DNA of 55,886 bases from Geminisphaera colitermitum TAV2. GTDB lineage: Bacteria; Verrucomicrobiota; Verrucomicrobiia; Opitutales; Opitutaceae. Below are positions 25,876 to 33,621 of this stretch, one piece after another (the first letter of the stretch is position 1; each line of letters starts with the position of its first letter). A program made the position numbers and the translations under genes. Where the stretch lies: NCBI RefSeq assembly GCF_000171235.2, contig NZ_ABEA03000203.1:1-55886 (forward strand). The letters are read 5' to 3'. Below the pieces are notes generated by a model that was not told where the DNA came from, made no database searches, and was given only the letters and a program-made list of their open reading frames with translations.

Positions 25876-26529
25876 TCACGGAATCACGGAGTCGGTGCCG
25901 ACGTGCCAGTCGAAATAGAGGACGTTGCGATGGCTGCCGTGAACGGGTTTGAGGGGGAGGGCGTCGCGTTTGGTGTCGTTGACGCCGTTTTCGTAATCAA
26001 CATCGAGGAGCACTTTGGTTTGGGAGGGAACGTTGTAACTGGTGACAAAACCGTAAGTGCGGACGGGTTGGGTGTCGTCCTTCGGATACCCCATGGGGTA
26101 GGTTCTGTCGTTTTCACCCGGGCCGGTTTTAACTTTGCCCGCCAACTTATAGACAGCGATGTTGGGTTCTTTGGGATTCACCGCCTGTTTTAAGAGGAGG
26201 GAACAGAGGTAATTGTCAGGAAGTTTTCCTATGGCGCTTCGCAGGCTGATGTAAGGGGCGATGTATCCAAAAAGGTGTTCCTGGGATTCGAGAAGCATGT
26301 CGCGTTTGACAAAACCGTAGCAGGGGCCGGGGAGCTTGTCCCTGTTGTCGTTGACATACATCTGGATCGCCACGCCGTAGTTGCGGAGGGCGGTTTTGCA
26401 CTGGGCGTTGGCAGCAGAGGAACGGACTTTCCCGGTCACGGGAATGATGATCGCTGCAAGGATGCCGATGATGGCGATCACGGTCAGCAATTCGATCAGA
26501 GTGAAGGCGGTGTGTTTTGGGTTTTTCAT
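25876..26529 (-). CDS. Second prepilin-type N-terminal protein
   Basis: 217 residues. Prepilin signal [29 protein letters not shown], almost identical through the hydrophobic helix to the protein at 12902-13615 but with a different body. The C-terminal HGSHRNVLYFDWHVG is a variant of the H-X9-DG motif (FDWHVG). First gene of a probable minus-strand group with the PEP-CTERM, CBM-like and lyase genes. Expected to be anchored in the inner membrane after cleavage. Confidence 0.9.
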   Translation of the reverse strand: MKNPKHTAFTLIELLTVIAIIGILAAIIIPVTGKVRSSAANAQCKTALRNYGVAIQMYVNDNRDKLPGPCYGFVKRDMLLESQEHLFGYIAPYISLRSAIGKLPDNYLCSLLLKQAVNPKEPNIAVYKLAGKVKTGPGENDRTYPMGYPKDDTQPVRTYGFVTSYNVPSQTKVLLDVDYENGVNDTKRDALPLKPVHGSHRNVLYFDWHVGTDSVIP

Positions 26530-27144
26530 CGGTGTGAGACAGCCAGGGCAGGCGGAGCAAAGCTGGGAGTGAGTGTGAACGTGACAAACGCGGAGATCAG
26601 GGTCTGGAGGATGAGTTGGGTTGGCTTACGCTTGGATGGGATGGGTTTGATTTGTGGATTCGTCTGTCTAGGTCGCCTAGGACGGAGTTGGTTCAACGGA
26701 TAAACAGAATTCGTTTTGCGCGCCGTTGTATATGCAGTCCCGGATGTCTTCTTGGCCAGTGGAGCTATCGGTGTTTATTTGTGTTTTCCGGCTGTTTTTC
26801 TGGAGGCCGAGGTGGGCAATCCTCCGGAGCATCTGCCGTTTCATCTCGTGGGATGCGACGCGTTCAATGCCATGCACATTGCATGCAAGTGGCTGTGGGA
26901 GTTGGATGGGCCAACTCTGCGTAAACTAAGGGGGGGGGGAGATTGCCCGCAGGGGATTACAACTGGTTCGTTCTGCAAGTGGTTATGGGACAGAATGCCG
27001 TTGGCGTTCAAAACAGCGAACAATCCAAGAAAATCTTTCCACCGAAAACGTCGAAGAACCAAAATAAACATCTCACGCGGAGGCGTGGAGCTGTCCTACA
27101 AGGCGCGGAGTTTTGTTGTTTGGTGCTTCGATCGAAAAAGGGTA
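26530..27144. other. Gene-free stretch of about 600 bp
   Basis: I find no convincing gene. It includes an element at about 26767-26803 (ATCGGTGTTTATTTGTG, then TTTTCCGGCTG) that also occurs in inverse orientation near 19025-19055, a G10 run at 26930-26939, and a loose direct repeat GCAAGTGGCTGTGGGA / GCAAGTGGTTATGGGA at about 26885 and 26975. It should hold the promoter of the pseudopilin gene that starts at 26529. Confidence 0.5.
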
Positions 27145-28713
27145 TCACTCGGCGAGGCGCTTCTGCATGGCAGCGATGAGTGAATCGAGGCTGGGTTTGC
27201 CTGCCTCAAAATCGACCGCCATGCCTGATTCGCGCATCGTGGCGCTGGTGAGGGCACCAATGCTCCCGGCCAGCGGATGGCGGGCGGTGGGGGCAAGTTG
27301 CAGGGCGGCGGCGTGTTTTGCGAACGACTGCACAGCAGAGGAACTGGCGAAGAGAATCGCATCGGCTCCGCGCTGGCGGAAGTCGTCGGCCACAGGATCG
27401 TTGGTGAGATCGGTGCGCTCGGTTTTGTAGAGCAGGAGGCGGTCAACGATGGCGTTGGCGGCTTCGAGTTTTTTGACGAGAATGTCGCGGTTAAGGTTGC
27501 CCGTCACGACGATGACTTTGGCGCTGTCGAGGCTGTCGGTTTCAATGAGAGCGTCGGCCAGCGACTCGCCGGTGGCGGAGGCGGGCATGCACTCGACTTT
27601 GATATGGTGCTTTTCGATTTCGCGCGCCGTGGCTCGTCCAACGCAAGCGAAGCGGAGCAGGCCGAGAGCGCGCACGTCGTCAAAGCCTTTGAAAAATTCT
27701 TCGAAAAAGAAGCGCACGCCGTTGGCACTCGTGAACACGATCCAGTCGTAGCTGCCGAGTTCGGTGAGAATCTCGACGAGACCGTGTTTGTCCACGTCCT
27801 TGCTGATGGTGATGAGCGGGAGTTCGATCACTTCGGCTCCGAGGGATTCGAGTTTTTCGCGCAGTTCGCTGTTTTGGTCGCGCGTGCGGGTGATGGCAAC
27901 GCGGCGGCCAAAGAGCGGGAGGCGTTCAAACCAGTCGATGGTCTCGTGCTGGCGAACGGTCTCGCCGACAAAGATGATCGCGGGTGAGGCGAGTCCGGCT
28001 TCGGTCACGCGGTCGGCGAGCGTTGCGGCGGTGGCGACAACGCTGCGCTGGCGTCCGAGCGAGGCCCATTGCACGACGGCGGCGGGCGTGTCGGGCGCGA
28101 GTCCGCCGGCCTGAAGTTCGTCCATGATCTGGCGCAGGCGGCCCATGCCCATGTAGATGGCGAGCGTGGTGTTTTTGAGTGAGCCATACGCGCGCCAGTC
28201 GAGCGCGAGTTGATGTTTTTCAACGTCCTCGTGTCCGGTGAGCAGGAGGACGGCGGAGTTGCTGTTGCGGTGCGTGAGCGGGATGCCGACGTAGGCTCCA
28301 GCAGCGAGCGCGGCGGTGACGCCGGGCACGACTTCAAAGGGGATGTCGTGTGCGGCAAGCGTGCGGGCTTCTTCGCCGCCGCGTCCGAAAACGAAGGGGT
28401 CGCCGCCTTTGAGCCGCACAACGCGGCGTCCGGCGCGAGCGTGTTCGACGAGGATTTTTTCGATCTCGGTTTGGGGGACGGAGTGGAAGCCTGCTTTTTT
28501 GCCGACGTAGATGATCTGGCATTCGGGGCGGCACCATTTCACGAGTTCGGGATGGACGAGGTAATCGTAAACGAGGACGTCGGCGGTGGAGATGAGTTCC
28601 TTGGCGCGAAAGGTGACTAGGCCGAGATCGCCGGGACCCGCGCCGACAAGATAAACAGTGCCGGTGGCAGAGATGGGTTTGGTGGATTTGGTCGTGGTCG
28701 CTTGGTCGGTCAT
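27145..28713 (-). CDS. cobA-hemD: Uroporphyrinogen-III C-methyltransferase / uroporphyrinogen-III synthase fusion
   Basis: About 522 residues. The N-terminal SUMT domain (about 15-260) starts VYLVGAGPGDLGLVT and contains VVRLKGGDPFVFGRGGEE and the later LLTGHED, all hallmark CobA/CysG-A motifs. It makes precorrin-2 with SAM. The C-terminal HemD domain (about 265-520, starting RVAITRTRDQN) closes hydroxymethylbilane to uroporphyrinogen III. Such fusions are common. It is downstream of hemC, so two successive steps plus the branch to siroheme/cobalamin are co-located. ATG 28713 (MTDQATTT) is preferred over 28731; no strong ribosome site is visible. Confidence 0.93.
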   Translation of the reverse strand: MTDQATTTKSTKPISATGTVYLVGAGPGDLGLVTFRAKELISTADVLVYDYLVHPELVKWCRPECQIIYVGKKAGFHSVPQTEIEKILVEHARAGRRVVRLKGGDPFVFGRGGEEARTLAAHDIPFEVVPGVTAALAAGAYVGIPLTHRNSNSAVLLLTGHEDVEKHQLALDWRAYGSLKNTTLAIYMGMGRLRQIMDELQAGGLAPDTPAAVVQWASLGRQRSVVATAATLADRVTEAGLASPAIIFVGETVRQHETIDWFERLPLFGRRVAITRTRDQNSELREKLESLGAEVIELPLITISKDVDKHGLVEILTELGSYDWIVFTSANGVRFFFEEFFKGFDDVRALGLLRFACVGRATAREIEKHHIKVECMPASATGESLADALIETDSLDSAKVIVVTGNLNRDILVKKLEAANAIVDRLLLYKTERTDLTNDPVADDFRQRGADAILFASSSAVQSFAKHAAALQLAPTARHPLAGSIGALTSATMRESGMAVDFEAGKPSLDSLIAAMQKRLAE

Positions 28714-28727
28714 GGAAAAAAAGTTAA

Positions 28728-28883
28728 CCACTAATGCACACTAATGCACACTAATGGGCACTAATGATAAAAAAATGGGTGTGTTGGTTTTTGAAATGAT
28801 GGGGTTGTGGCATGGGGTTGTCATTTGTTTCCTGATACAGTTCTGGGGATTGGTCATTAGTGCCAATTAGTGTGCATTAGTGG
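28728..28883. repeat. Inverted repeat between hemC and cobA-hemD, with 10-bp tandem units
   Basis: The left arm is a tandem of CACTAATGCA-type units (about 3.5 copies, 28728-28766). The right arm, TTAGTGTGCATTAGTGG, ends at 28883, after the hemC stop codon has already been entered. It could form a long hairpin in the hemC-hemD mRNA. Confidence 0.8.
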
Positions 28884-29857
28884 TTTTGTTTAAAAAATCC
28901 GAAATGCGTGAGGATGCGTCGGGCGGTGCCGTTGGGATCGGCGAAGTCGGCAGGCGAGAGCGGGAGGCTGCGCAGGCCGATTTCTTCGTGGTAAAACCAG
29001 AGGGTGTCGTCGCCTGCATGGACGCCGAGGGCGGTCTGGCAGCCGCCGCCGAGGGCGGTTTGAAAGGCGCGTTCCAAGGTCACGGCGCGGGCAGTGCGGG
29101 CGTCGAGGTGCGGAGCGAAGCGGGGGGCGTCGGCGCTGCGGCACTGGAGGGCGATGGCGGCTTGTCCAACGGCGGGCACCATGTGTTCGAAGCCGAGCGG
29201 ATGAAAGGTGAGTCCCGGCCAGCCAGTGATGCCGAGTCGGCGGAGTCCGGCGGCAGCAAGAAGGGTGGCGTCGGCAACGGGGGGGGGGGGGGGGGGAGGG
29301 AGGGATGAGGGATTACTCGTATCGGGATTGGCATGACGTCCGGCGAGTTTGTTGAGGCGGGGGTCCACGTTGCCGCGGATTTCGGTGAATTGCGCGTCGG
29401 GGAATAGCATCGCGATTTGCTGGCGGCGGCGGGGGCTGCTGGTGGCAATGGTGCGCGGGATGGCATCAGAGGCGTTAGCGGGGGGGGGGGGGGGGGGGAG
29501 GTCTTCGCGCAGGATGAGCACGTCGCGCGGGTCTTCGCGCGGGAGGTAGCCAGCAATGGTGAGGCCATCGGGTTGGTCACCGGGAAGGTCTTTGCAACTG
29601 TGCACGGCGAGGTCGGCGTCGCCGTTGAGGAGGGCTTGTTCGAGTTCGCGGGTGAAGAGTCCTTTACCGCCTTGTTTTTCGAGCGACCATGTGGCGCGTT
29701 GGTCGCCGGTTGTAGTGATTTTCAGGAGACGGATTTCGATGTCCGTTCCGGGCGCGGCGAATGTGGCACGCAGGTGCGCGGCAACTTGCTCCGCCTGGGC
29801 CAGGGCGAGCGGGCTTTTGCGTGTGGCGAGGGTGAGCGTAAGTGCGGGTGCGGGCAT
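28877..29857 (-). CDS. hemC: Hydroxymethylbilane synthase (porphobilinogen deaminase)
   Basis: Joins four porphobilinogens into hydroxymethylbilane in tetrapyrrole synthesis. About 326 residues, close to the usual 310. Visible: LATRKSPLALAQAE at the N terminus, KGLFTRELEQALLNGDADLAVHSCKDLP in domain 1, and GGGCQTALGVHA carrying the cysteine that holds the dipyrromethane cofactor. It contains two homopolymers, G19 at 29480-29498 and G18 at 29279-29296, both read as prolines in what should be surface loops. ATG 29857 (MPAPALTL) is preferred over 29884, which lies near an extragenic repeat. Confidence 0.95.
   Translation of the reverse strand: MPAPALTLTLATRKSPLALAQAEQVAAHLRATFAAPGTDIEIRLLKITTTGDQRATWSLEKQGGKGLFTRELEQALLNGDADLAVHSCKDLPGDQPDGLTIAGYLPREDPRDVLILREDLPPPPPPANASDAIPRTIATSSPRRRQQIAMLFPDAQFTEIRGNVDPRLNKLAGRHANPDTSNPSSLPPPPPPPVADATLLAAAGLRRLGITGWPGLTFHPLGFEHMVPAVGQAAIALQCRSADAPRFAPHLDARTARAVTLERAFQTALGGGCQTALGVHAGDDTLWFYHEEIGLRSLPLSPADFADPNGTARRILTHFGFFKQNH
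29279..29296. repeat. G18 homopolymer inside hemC (distal tract)
   Basis: Followed by AGGGAGGGATGAGG. Encodes a polyproline insert (SSLPPPPPPP). The A-interrupted G runs after it make the whole stretch a strong G-quadruplex candidate. Confidence 0.95.
29480..29498. repeat. G19 homopolymer inside hemC (proximal tract)
   Basis: Longest uninterrupted tract in the window, followed by AGG. Encodes prolines just after REDLPPPP, inside domain 1. Confidence 0.95.
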
Positions 29858-29993
29858 GGATTCAGAAGTTAACCACAGAGACACAGAGAGAAAATCACGG
29901 AGAAGAAAACTGCGGATGGAAATTGAGCGGCGTAGTGGATCAGAGTGCTTTTGAGAATTTTGTAGTCATCGCCTAACTGGTCTTTGCTTACCT

Positions 29994-30150
29994 GGTAGGG
30001 AGGCCTCTCCGAGGCCTCCGCTGTGCGTGGTGTGAGGATGCGAAACGCGTTGGTGTTTGGAGCGTGGTGGCGTGGTGGCGTGGTGGCTGGGAGGCGGAGA
30101 GGCAGGGGGGGGTGGGCGAGAAGCGGAGGCCTCGGAGAGGCCTCCCTACC
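29994..30150. repeat. Extragenic palindromic repeat family A, copy 2
   Basis: Begins GGTAGGGAGGCCTCTCCGAG and ends CTCGGAGAGGCCTCCCTACC at 30150, inverted ends identical to copies 1 and 3. The interior diverges (gcgtggtggcg repeats). It fills the gap between hemC and the ilvC terminator. Confidence 0.88.
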
Positions 30151-30188
30151 GGGTAAGACAGCGTGTCTTTGTGGTTAATTCACTCCGT

Positions 30189-30224
30189 AAAAAAAGCACC
30201 GGCAGGCCGGATGCCTGGCGGTGC
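30189..30224 (-). terminator. Rho-independent terminator of ilvC
   Basis: On the minus strand, GCACCGCCAGGC and GCCTGCCGGTGC form a GC-rich stem with a short loop (ATCCG), followed directly by seven T. It lies 31 bp after the ilvC stop. Confidence 0.9.
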
Positions 30225-30254
30225 CTTGAGTGGTTCGCAACAAGCGGCGGCAGC

Positions 30255-31286
30255 TTAGTTGGCGTAGGATGCCTGCACGCCCTTGATGTTCTTCTTGGCC
30301 ATCCAGGGCATCATGCCGCGGAGGTAGGCACCAGTCTTCTCGATCTGGTGTTTTTCGCCGTCCTTGAGGAGCTTGTTGTAGTTCTTGAGGCCGCCTTTGT
30401 ATTCGGCGACCCATTGCTTCACAAACTTGCCGGTCTGGATTTCCTTGAGGATCTTCTTCATCTCGGCCTTGGTCTTGGCGTTCACAACGCGGGGACCGCG
30501 GGTGATGTCGCCATACTTGGCGGTCTCGGAGATGGAGAAGCGCATGCCGGCGATGCCGGATTCATACATGAGATCGCAAATGAGCTTCAGCTCGTGGAGG
30601 CACTCGAAGTAGGCCATCTCGGGTTGGTAACCAGCCTCGACGAGGGTTTCGAATCCGGCCTGAACGAGGGCGCTGGCTCCGCCGCAAAGAACGGCTTGTT
30701 CGCCGAAGAGGTCGGTTTCGGTCTCTTCCTTGAAGGAGGTCTGGAGCACGCCGGCTTTGGTGGAGCCAATGCCTTTGGCCCAAGCGAGGGCGGTCTTCTT
30801 GGCTTGCTTGGATTTGTCCTGCGCGACGGCGATGAGGGCGGGCATGCCTTTGCCTTCGACGTAGAGGCGGCGGACCATGTGGCCGGGGCCCTTGGGGGCG
30901 ACCATGATGCAGTCGATGTCCTTGGGGAGCTTGATGAGGCCGAAGTGGACGGCGAGGCCGTGCGAGAAGACGAGGGTCTTGCCCTTGGTGAGGTTGGGCT
31001 CGATGTCGTTTTTGTAAACGTCGGCCTGCTTCATGTCGGGGAGGCCCACCATGATGACGTCGGCGCGGCGGACGGCCTCGGCGGTGTCAACGACTTCGAA
31101 GCCGTGTGACTCGGCGACAGGCTTGGACTTGGATCCTTTGTAGAGGCCGATGATGACCTTGACGCCGGAATCCTTGAGGTTGAGGGCGTGTGCGTGGCCC
31201 TGGGAACCGTAGCCGAGAACGGCGATGGTCTTGTTTTTGAACACGCCGAGATCGGCGTCTTTTTCGGTGTATACTTTGGCAGGCAT
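30255..31286 (-). CDS. ilvC: Ketol-acid reductoisomerase (class I)
   Basis: Converts acetolactate or acetohydroxybutyrate to the dihydroxy acid in valine, leucine and isoleucine synthesis, using NADPH and Mg2+. 343 residues, normal for the short class. Rossmann motif [20 protein letters not shown] near residue 22-42; then [27 protein letters not shown], and the C-terminal knotted domain with the acidic metal ligands in GEQAVLCGG and [28 protein letters not shown]. Directly downstream of ilvN on the same strand, with a strong terminator behind it. Confidence 0.97.
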   Translation of the reverse strand: MPAKVYTEKDADLGVFKNKTIAVLGYGSQGHAHALNLKDSGVKVIIGLYKGSKSKPVAESHGFEVVDTAEAVRRADVIMVGLPDMKQADVYKNDIEPNLTKGKTLVFSHGLAVHFGLIKLPKDIDCIMVAPKGPGHMVRRLYVEGKGMPALIAVAQDKSKQAKKTALAWAKGIGSTKAGVLQTSFKEETETDLFGEQAVLCGGASALVQAGFETLVEAGYQPEMAYFECLHELKLICDLMYESGIAGMRFSISETAKYGDITRGPRVVNAKTKAEMKKILKEIQTGKFVKQWVAEYKGGLKNYNKLLKDGEKHQIEKTGAYLRGMMPWMAKKNIKGVQASYAN

Positions 31287-31304
31287 GGTGGGTGAAAAGG
31301 TGTG

Positions 31305-31775
31305 TTAACGTTTTTGAGCGAGGACGCCGGTGCGGGCGATTTCGAGAATGCCGAAGGGCTCCAGGATTTTGAGAAACGCGGAGACTTTGCCTTCGTCGCC
31401 GGTGATTTCGATGATGAGCGAATCTTGCGAGACGTTGACAATCTTGGTGCGGAAGATGTCGCAAATCTGCATGATTTCGGAGCGGTTTTGGCGGGTGGCA
31501 GCAACCTTGGCCAAAACGAGTTCGCGGACCACGGCCTCGCCTTCGGTGAAGTCCACGACATCGACGACGTTGACCAGCTTGCGGAGTTGCTTGGTGGCGA
31601 GGTCGAGCGCGGCGTCGTCGCCCTTGAGGACAGCGGTGATGCGCGAGAGCCCGGAGTCGTGCGTCGGGGCAACGTTGAGCGAGTCGATGTTGAAGCCGCG
31701 ACCGGAGAACATGCCGGCCACGCGGGCCAGGACGCCGAACTTGTTTTCAACGAGGACGGAGATCGTGTGTCGCAT
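31305..31775 (-). CDS. ilvN: Acetolactate synthase small (regulatory) subunit
   Basis: 156 residues. An N-terminal ACT domain (HTISVLVENKFGVLARVAGMFSGRGFNIDSLNVAPT) binds valine for feedback inhibition, and a second ACT-like C-terminal domain (EIMQICDIFRTKIVNVSQDSLIIEITG) follows. It activates and regulates the large subunit IlvB, which is not next to it here. Only 18 bp separate it from ilvC, so the pair is an operon. A tRNA-Val gene lies 53 bp upstream on the same strand. Confidence 0.96.
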   Translation of the reverse strand: MRHTISVLVENKFGVLARVAGMFSGRGFNIDSLNVAPTHDSGLSRITAVLKGDDAALDLATKQLRKLVNVVDVVDFTEGEAVVRELVLAKVAATRQNRSEIMQICDIFRTKIVNVSQDSLIIEITGDEGKVSAFLKILEPFGILEIARTGVLAQKR

Positions 31776-31828
31776 CAGTGTAGGTGGTGGTTTGCTGGAA
31801 AAAAAGCGGACTGTAATCGGAAGCGAGA

Positions 31829-31905
31829 TGGTGGACGCTGAGGGACTCGAACCCCCGACCCTCTCGGTGTAAACGAGATGCTCTAACCAACTGAGCTAAG
31901 CGTCC
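31829..31905 (-). tRNA. tRNA-Val (anticodon TAC)
   Basis: Read on the minus strand: the 7-bp acceptor stem GGACGCT/AGCGTCC, D arm AGCTCAGTTGGTTAGAGC, anticodon arm TCTCG-TTTACAC-CGAGA giving anticodon TAC, and T arm GGGGGTTCGAGTCCCTC. Discriminator A and an encoded CCA follow. 77 nt including CCA. Confidence 0.96.
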
Positions 31906-31960
31906 TGAGAAAAAGTGAAAACGTGGACTAAAACGCGCAGCGCACGGGCGTGACAAGCTT

Positions 31961-32995
31961 TTAGCTTTTCGCCCCAAGCAGGCCCTCGCGGATCATGAGT
32001 TCGGCGTTTTGCACGGCGTTGAGCGCGGCACCCTTCCAGAGATTGTCGCCGCTGACCCAGAAGCTGAGGCCGTTTTCAAACGCCGTGTCGATGCGCAGAC
32101 GACCCACGCCGCACTTCACCTTTTCGGCAAAATCGAGCGGGGTCGGATACTTTTTGTTCGCAACATCGTCCACAAGCACCGCGCCCGGGAATGCCTCGAT
32201 GGCGGCACGAGCATCGGCGATGTTAACAGGGCGCTCGAACTCGGCGCTGACCGAGATCGAGTGTGCACGCACCACGGGAACGCGTACCGTGGTGGCGGAT
32301 ACTTTGAGGTCGGGCAGGCCCATGATCTTGCGACTCTCCTGCGCCATCTTGGTCTCCTCGCCGGTGTAGCCGGTCGCGTCGAACGTATCGATTTGAGGAA
32401 TACAGTTGAACGCGATCTGATACGGATAAACCTTCTTCACCATCTCGCCGCCCTTCACGTGCGCCTGCACTTGGGCTTCGAGTTCGCGCACGGCCTCGGC
32501 TCCGGTGCCGGACACGGACTGGTAGGTGGAGATAATGACACGCTTCACGCCAAACTTCTGGTGCAAGGGCCACAGGCCCATGAGCATGATGGCGGTGGAG
32601 CAGTTGGGATTGGCAATGATGCCGTCGTGCTTGCGCAGCTTCTCCGGGTTGATTTCCGGGATGACGAGCGGGATGTTGGGTTCCATGCGCAGGGCCGAAC
32701 TCTTGTCGATGACAAGACAGCCCGCCGCAACGGCGTCCTTGGCAAGCGCGCGCGTCACCGAGCCGCCCGCAGCGAAAAACGCCAGATCAACGCCCGCGAA
32801 CACGCCGGGCTTGGCTTCTTCCACCGTGTATTTTTTGCCGCCGCACTCGATGGTCTTGCCCGCCGAACGCGCCGAGGCGAAGAGCCGCAGCGACTTCATT
32901 GGGAAATTCCGCTCTTGCAAAAGGCGGACCAATTCTTGACCGACTGCGCCCGTGGCGCCGACGATGCCTACTACTTCAACAAAACGATTATTCAC
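31961..32995 (-). CDS. asd: Aspartate-semialdehyde dehydrogenase
   Basis: Reduces aspartyl phosphate to aspartate semialdehyde for lysine/diaminopimelate, threonine and methionine synthesis. About 344 residues. NADP-binding VGIVGATGAVGQELVRLL at the N terminus, nucleophilic cysteine in IANPNCSTAIM near residue 130, and the later VSGDNLWKGAALNAVQ. The start is a GTG at 32995 (VNNRFVEVVG), with AAGGA nine bases upstream; the longer open frame to 33139 would overlap the divergent gene and has no conserved residues. Its start codon is separated from the neighbouring ATG by one base. Confidence 0.95.
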   Translation of the reverse strand: MNNRFVEVVGIVGATGAVGQELVRLLQERNFPMKSLRLFASARSAGKTIECGGKKYTVEEAKPGVFAGVDLAFFAAGGSVTRALAKDAVAAGCLVIDKSSALRMEPNIPLVIPEINPEKLRKHDGIIANPNCSTAIMLMGLWPLHQKFGVKRVIISTYQSVSGTGAEAVRELEAQVQAHVKGGEMVKKVYPYQIAFNCIPQIDTFDATGYTGEETKMAQESRKIMGLPDLKVSATTVRVPVVRAHSISVSAEFERPVNIADARAAIEAFPGAVLVDDVANKKYPTPLDFAEKVKCGVGRLRIDTAFENGLSFWVSGDNLWKGAALNAVQNAELMIREGLLGAKS

Positions 32996-32996
32996 G

Positions 32997-33554
32997 ATGG
33001 TTAATCCTTGGGAAAAGGTGATGCAAACAGCCGCCCGTCTCGGCATCAAGCCCGCAGAACGGCTCCTCTCCGTATGCATCGAAACCCAGACCATGCAGTT
33101 TTTTAACAACTGCTCCCCCCCCCCCCCTGCCCTGCCCACGCTTGTGCGCAGCTATGTGATATCCACGTCTTTGCGTCCGCCGAGCAACATCAAGGACAGC
33201 CTCGGCACGCCGCGCGGCCTCCATGAAATCTGCGAACGCATCGGGGCCGGCCAGCCGCCCGGCATGGTGTTCAAGGCGCGCGTCCCCACTGGCCGCCACT
33301 TCTCCGAACTGCCCGACGCCGACCAGCGCCCCAACCTCATCACCAGCCGCATCCTTCGCCTGCGCGGACTCGAACCGGGCGTCAATCGTGGTGGCAATGT
33401 GGATACGTTTGACCGTTACGTTTACATCCACGGCACCAACCACGAGACCATCCTCGGCACGCCGCAAAGCCACGGTTGCGTGCTCATGGGCAATCTGGAT
33501 ATCGTGATGCTTTACGAAGAAGTGCGCGCCCGCGACTGGGTGTGGATTTACTGA
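32997..33554 (+). CDS. L,D-transpeptidase (YkuD-type) protein
   Basis: About 185 residues, a single YkuD domain. The catalytic motif is in YVYIHGTNHETILGTPQSHGCVLM (H-G...S-H-G-C), so the active cysteine is present. Family members cross-link or modify peptidoglycan through 3-3 bonds in the periplasm. No signal peptide is visible: conserved sequence (LLSVCIETQTMQFF) begins soon after the start, which is unusual for a cell-wall enzyme. C13 at 33115-33127 gives a proline run near the N terminus. An internal ATG at 33021 is an alternative start. Confidence 0.85.
   Translation: MVNPWEKVMQTAARLGIKPAERLLSVCIETQTMQFFNNCSPPPPALPTLVRSYVISTSLRPPSNIKDSLGTPRGLHEICERIGAGQPPGMVFKARVPTGRHFSELPDADQRPNLITSRILRLRGLEPGVNRGGNVDTFDRYVYIHGTNHETILGTPQSHGCVLMGNLDIVMLYEEVRARDWVWIY
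33115..33127. repeat. C13 homopolymer inside the L,D-transpeptidase gene
   Basis: Encodes prolines after NNCS near residue 40. In the opposite sense it is G13 followed by AGC. Confidence 0.93.
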
Positions 33555-33621
33555 ATTTTTTCTGACGAACTGCCGAACCAAACCGAACTGACAACAGACA
33601 GGCCCATCTCTCGTTCTCGCC

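Noticed and set aside
26716-27183. Possible gene of about 155 codons before the prepilin gene
   Set aside because: No motif, no ribosome site, unusual amino-acid composition; left as a gene-free region.
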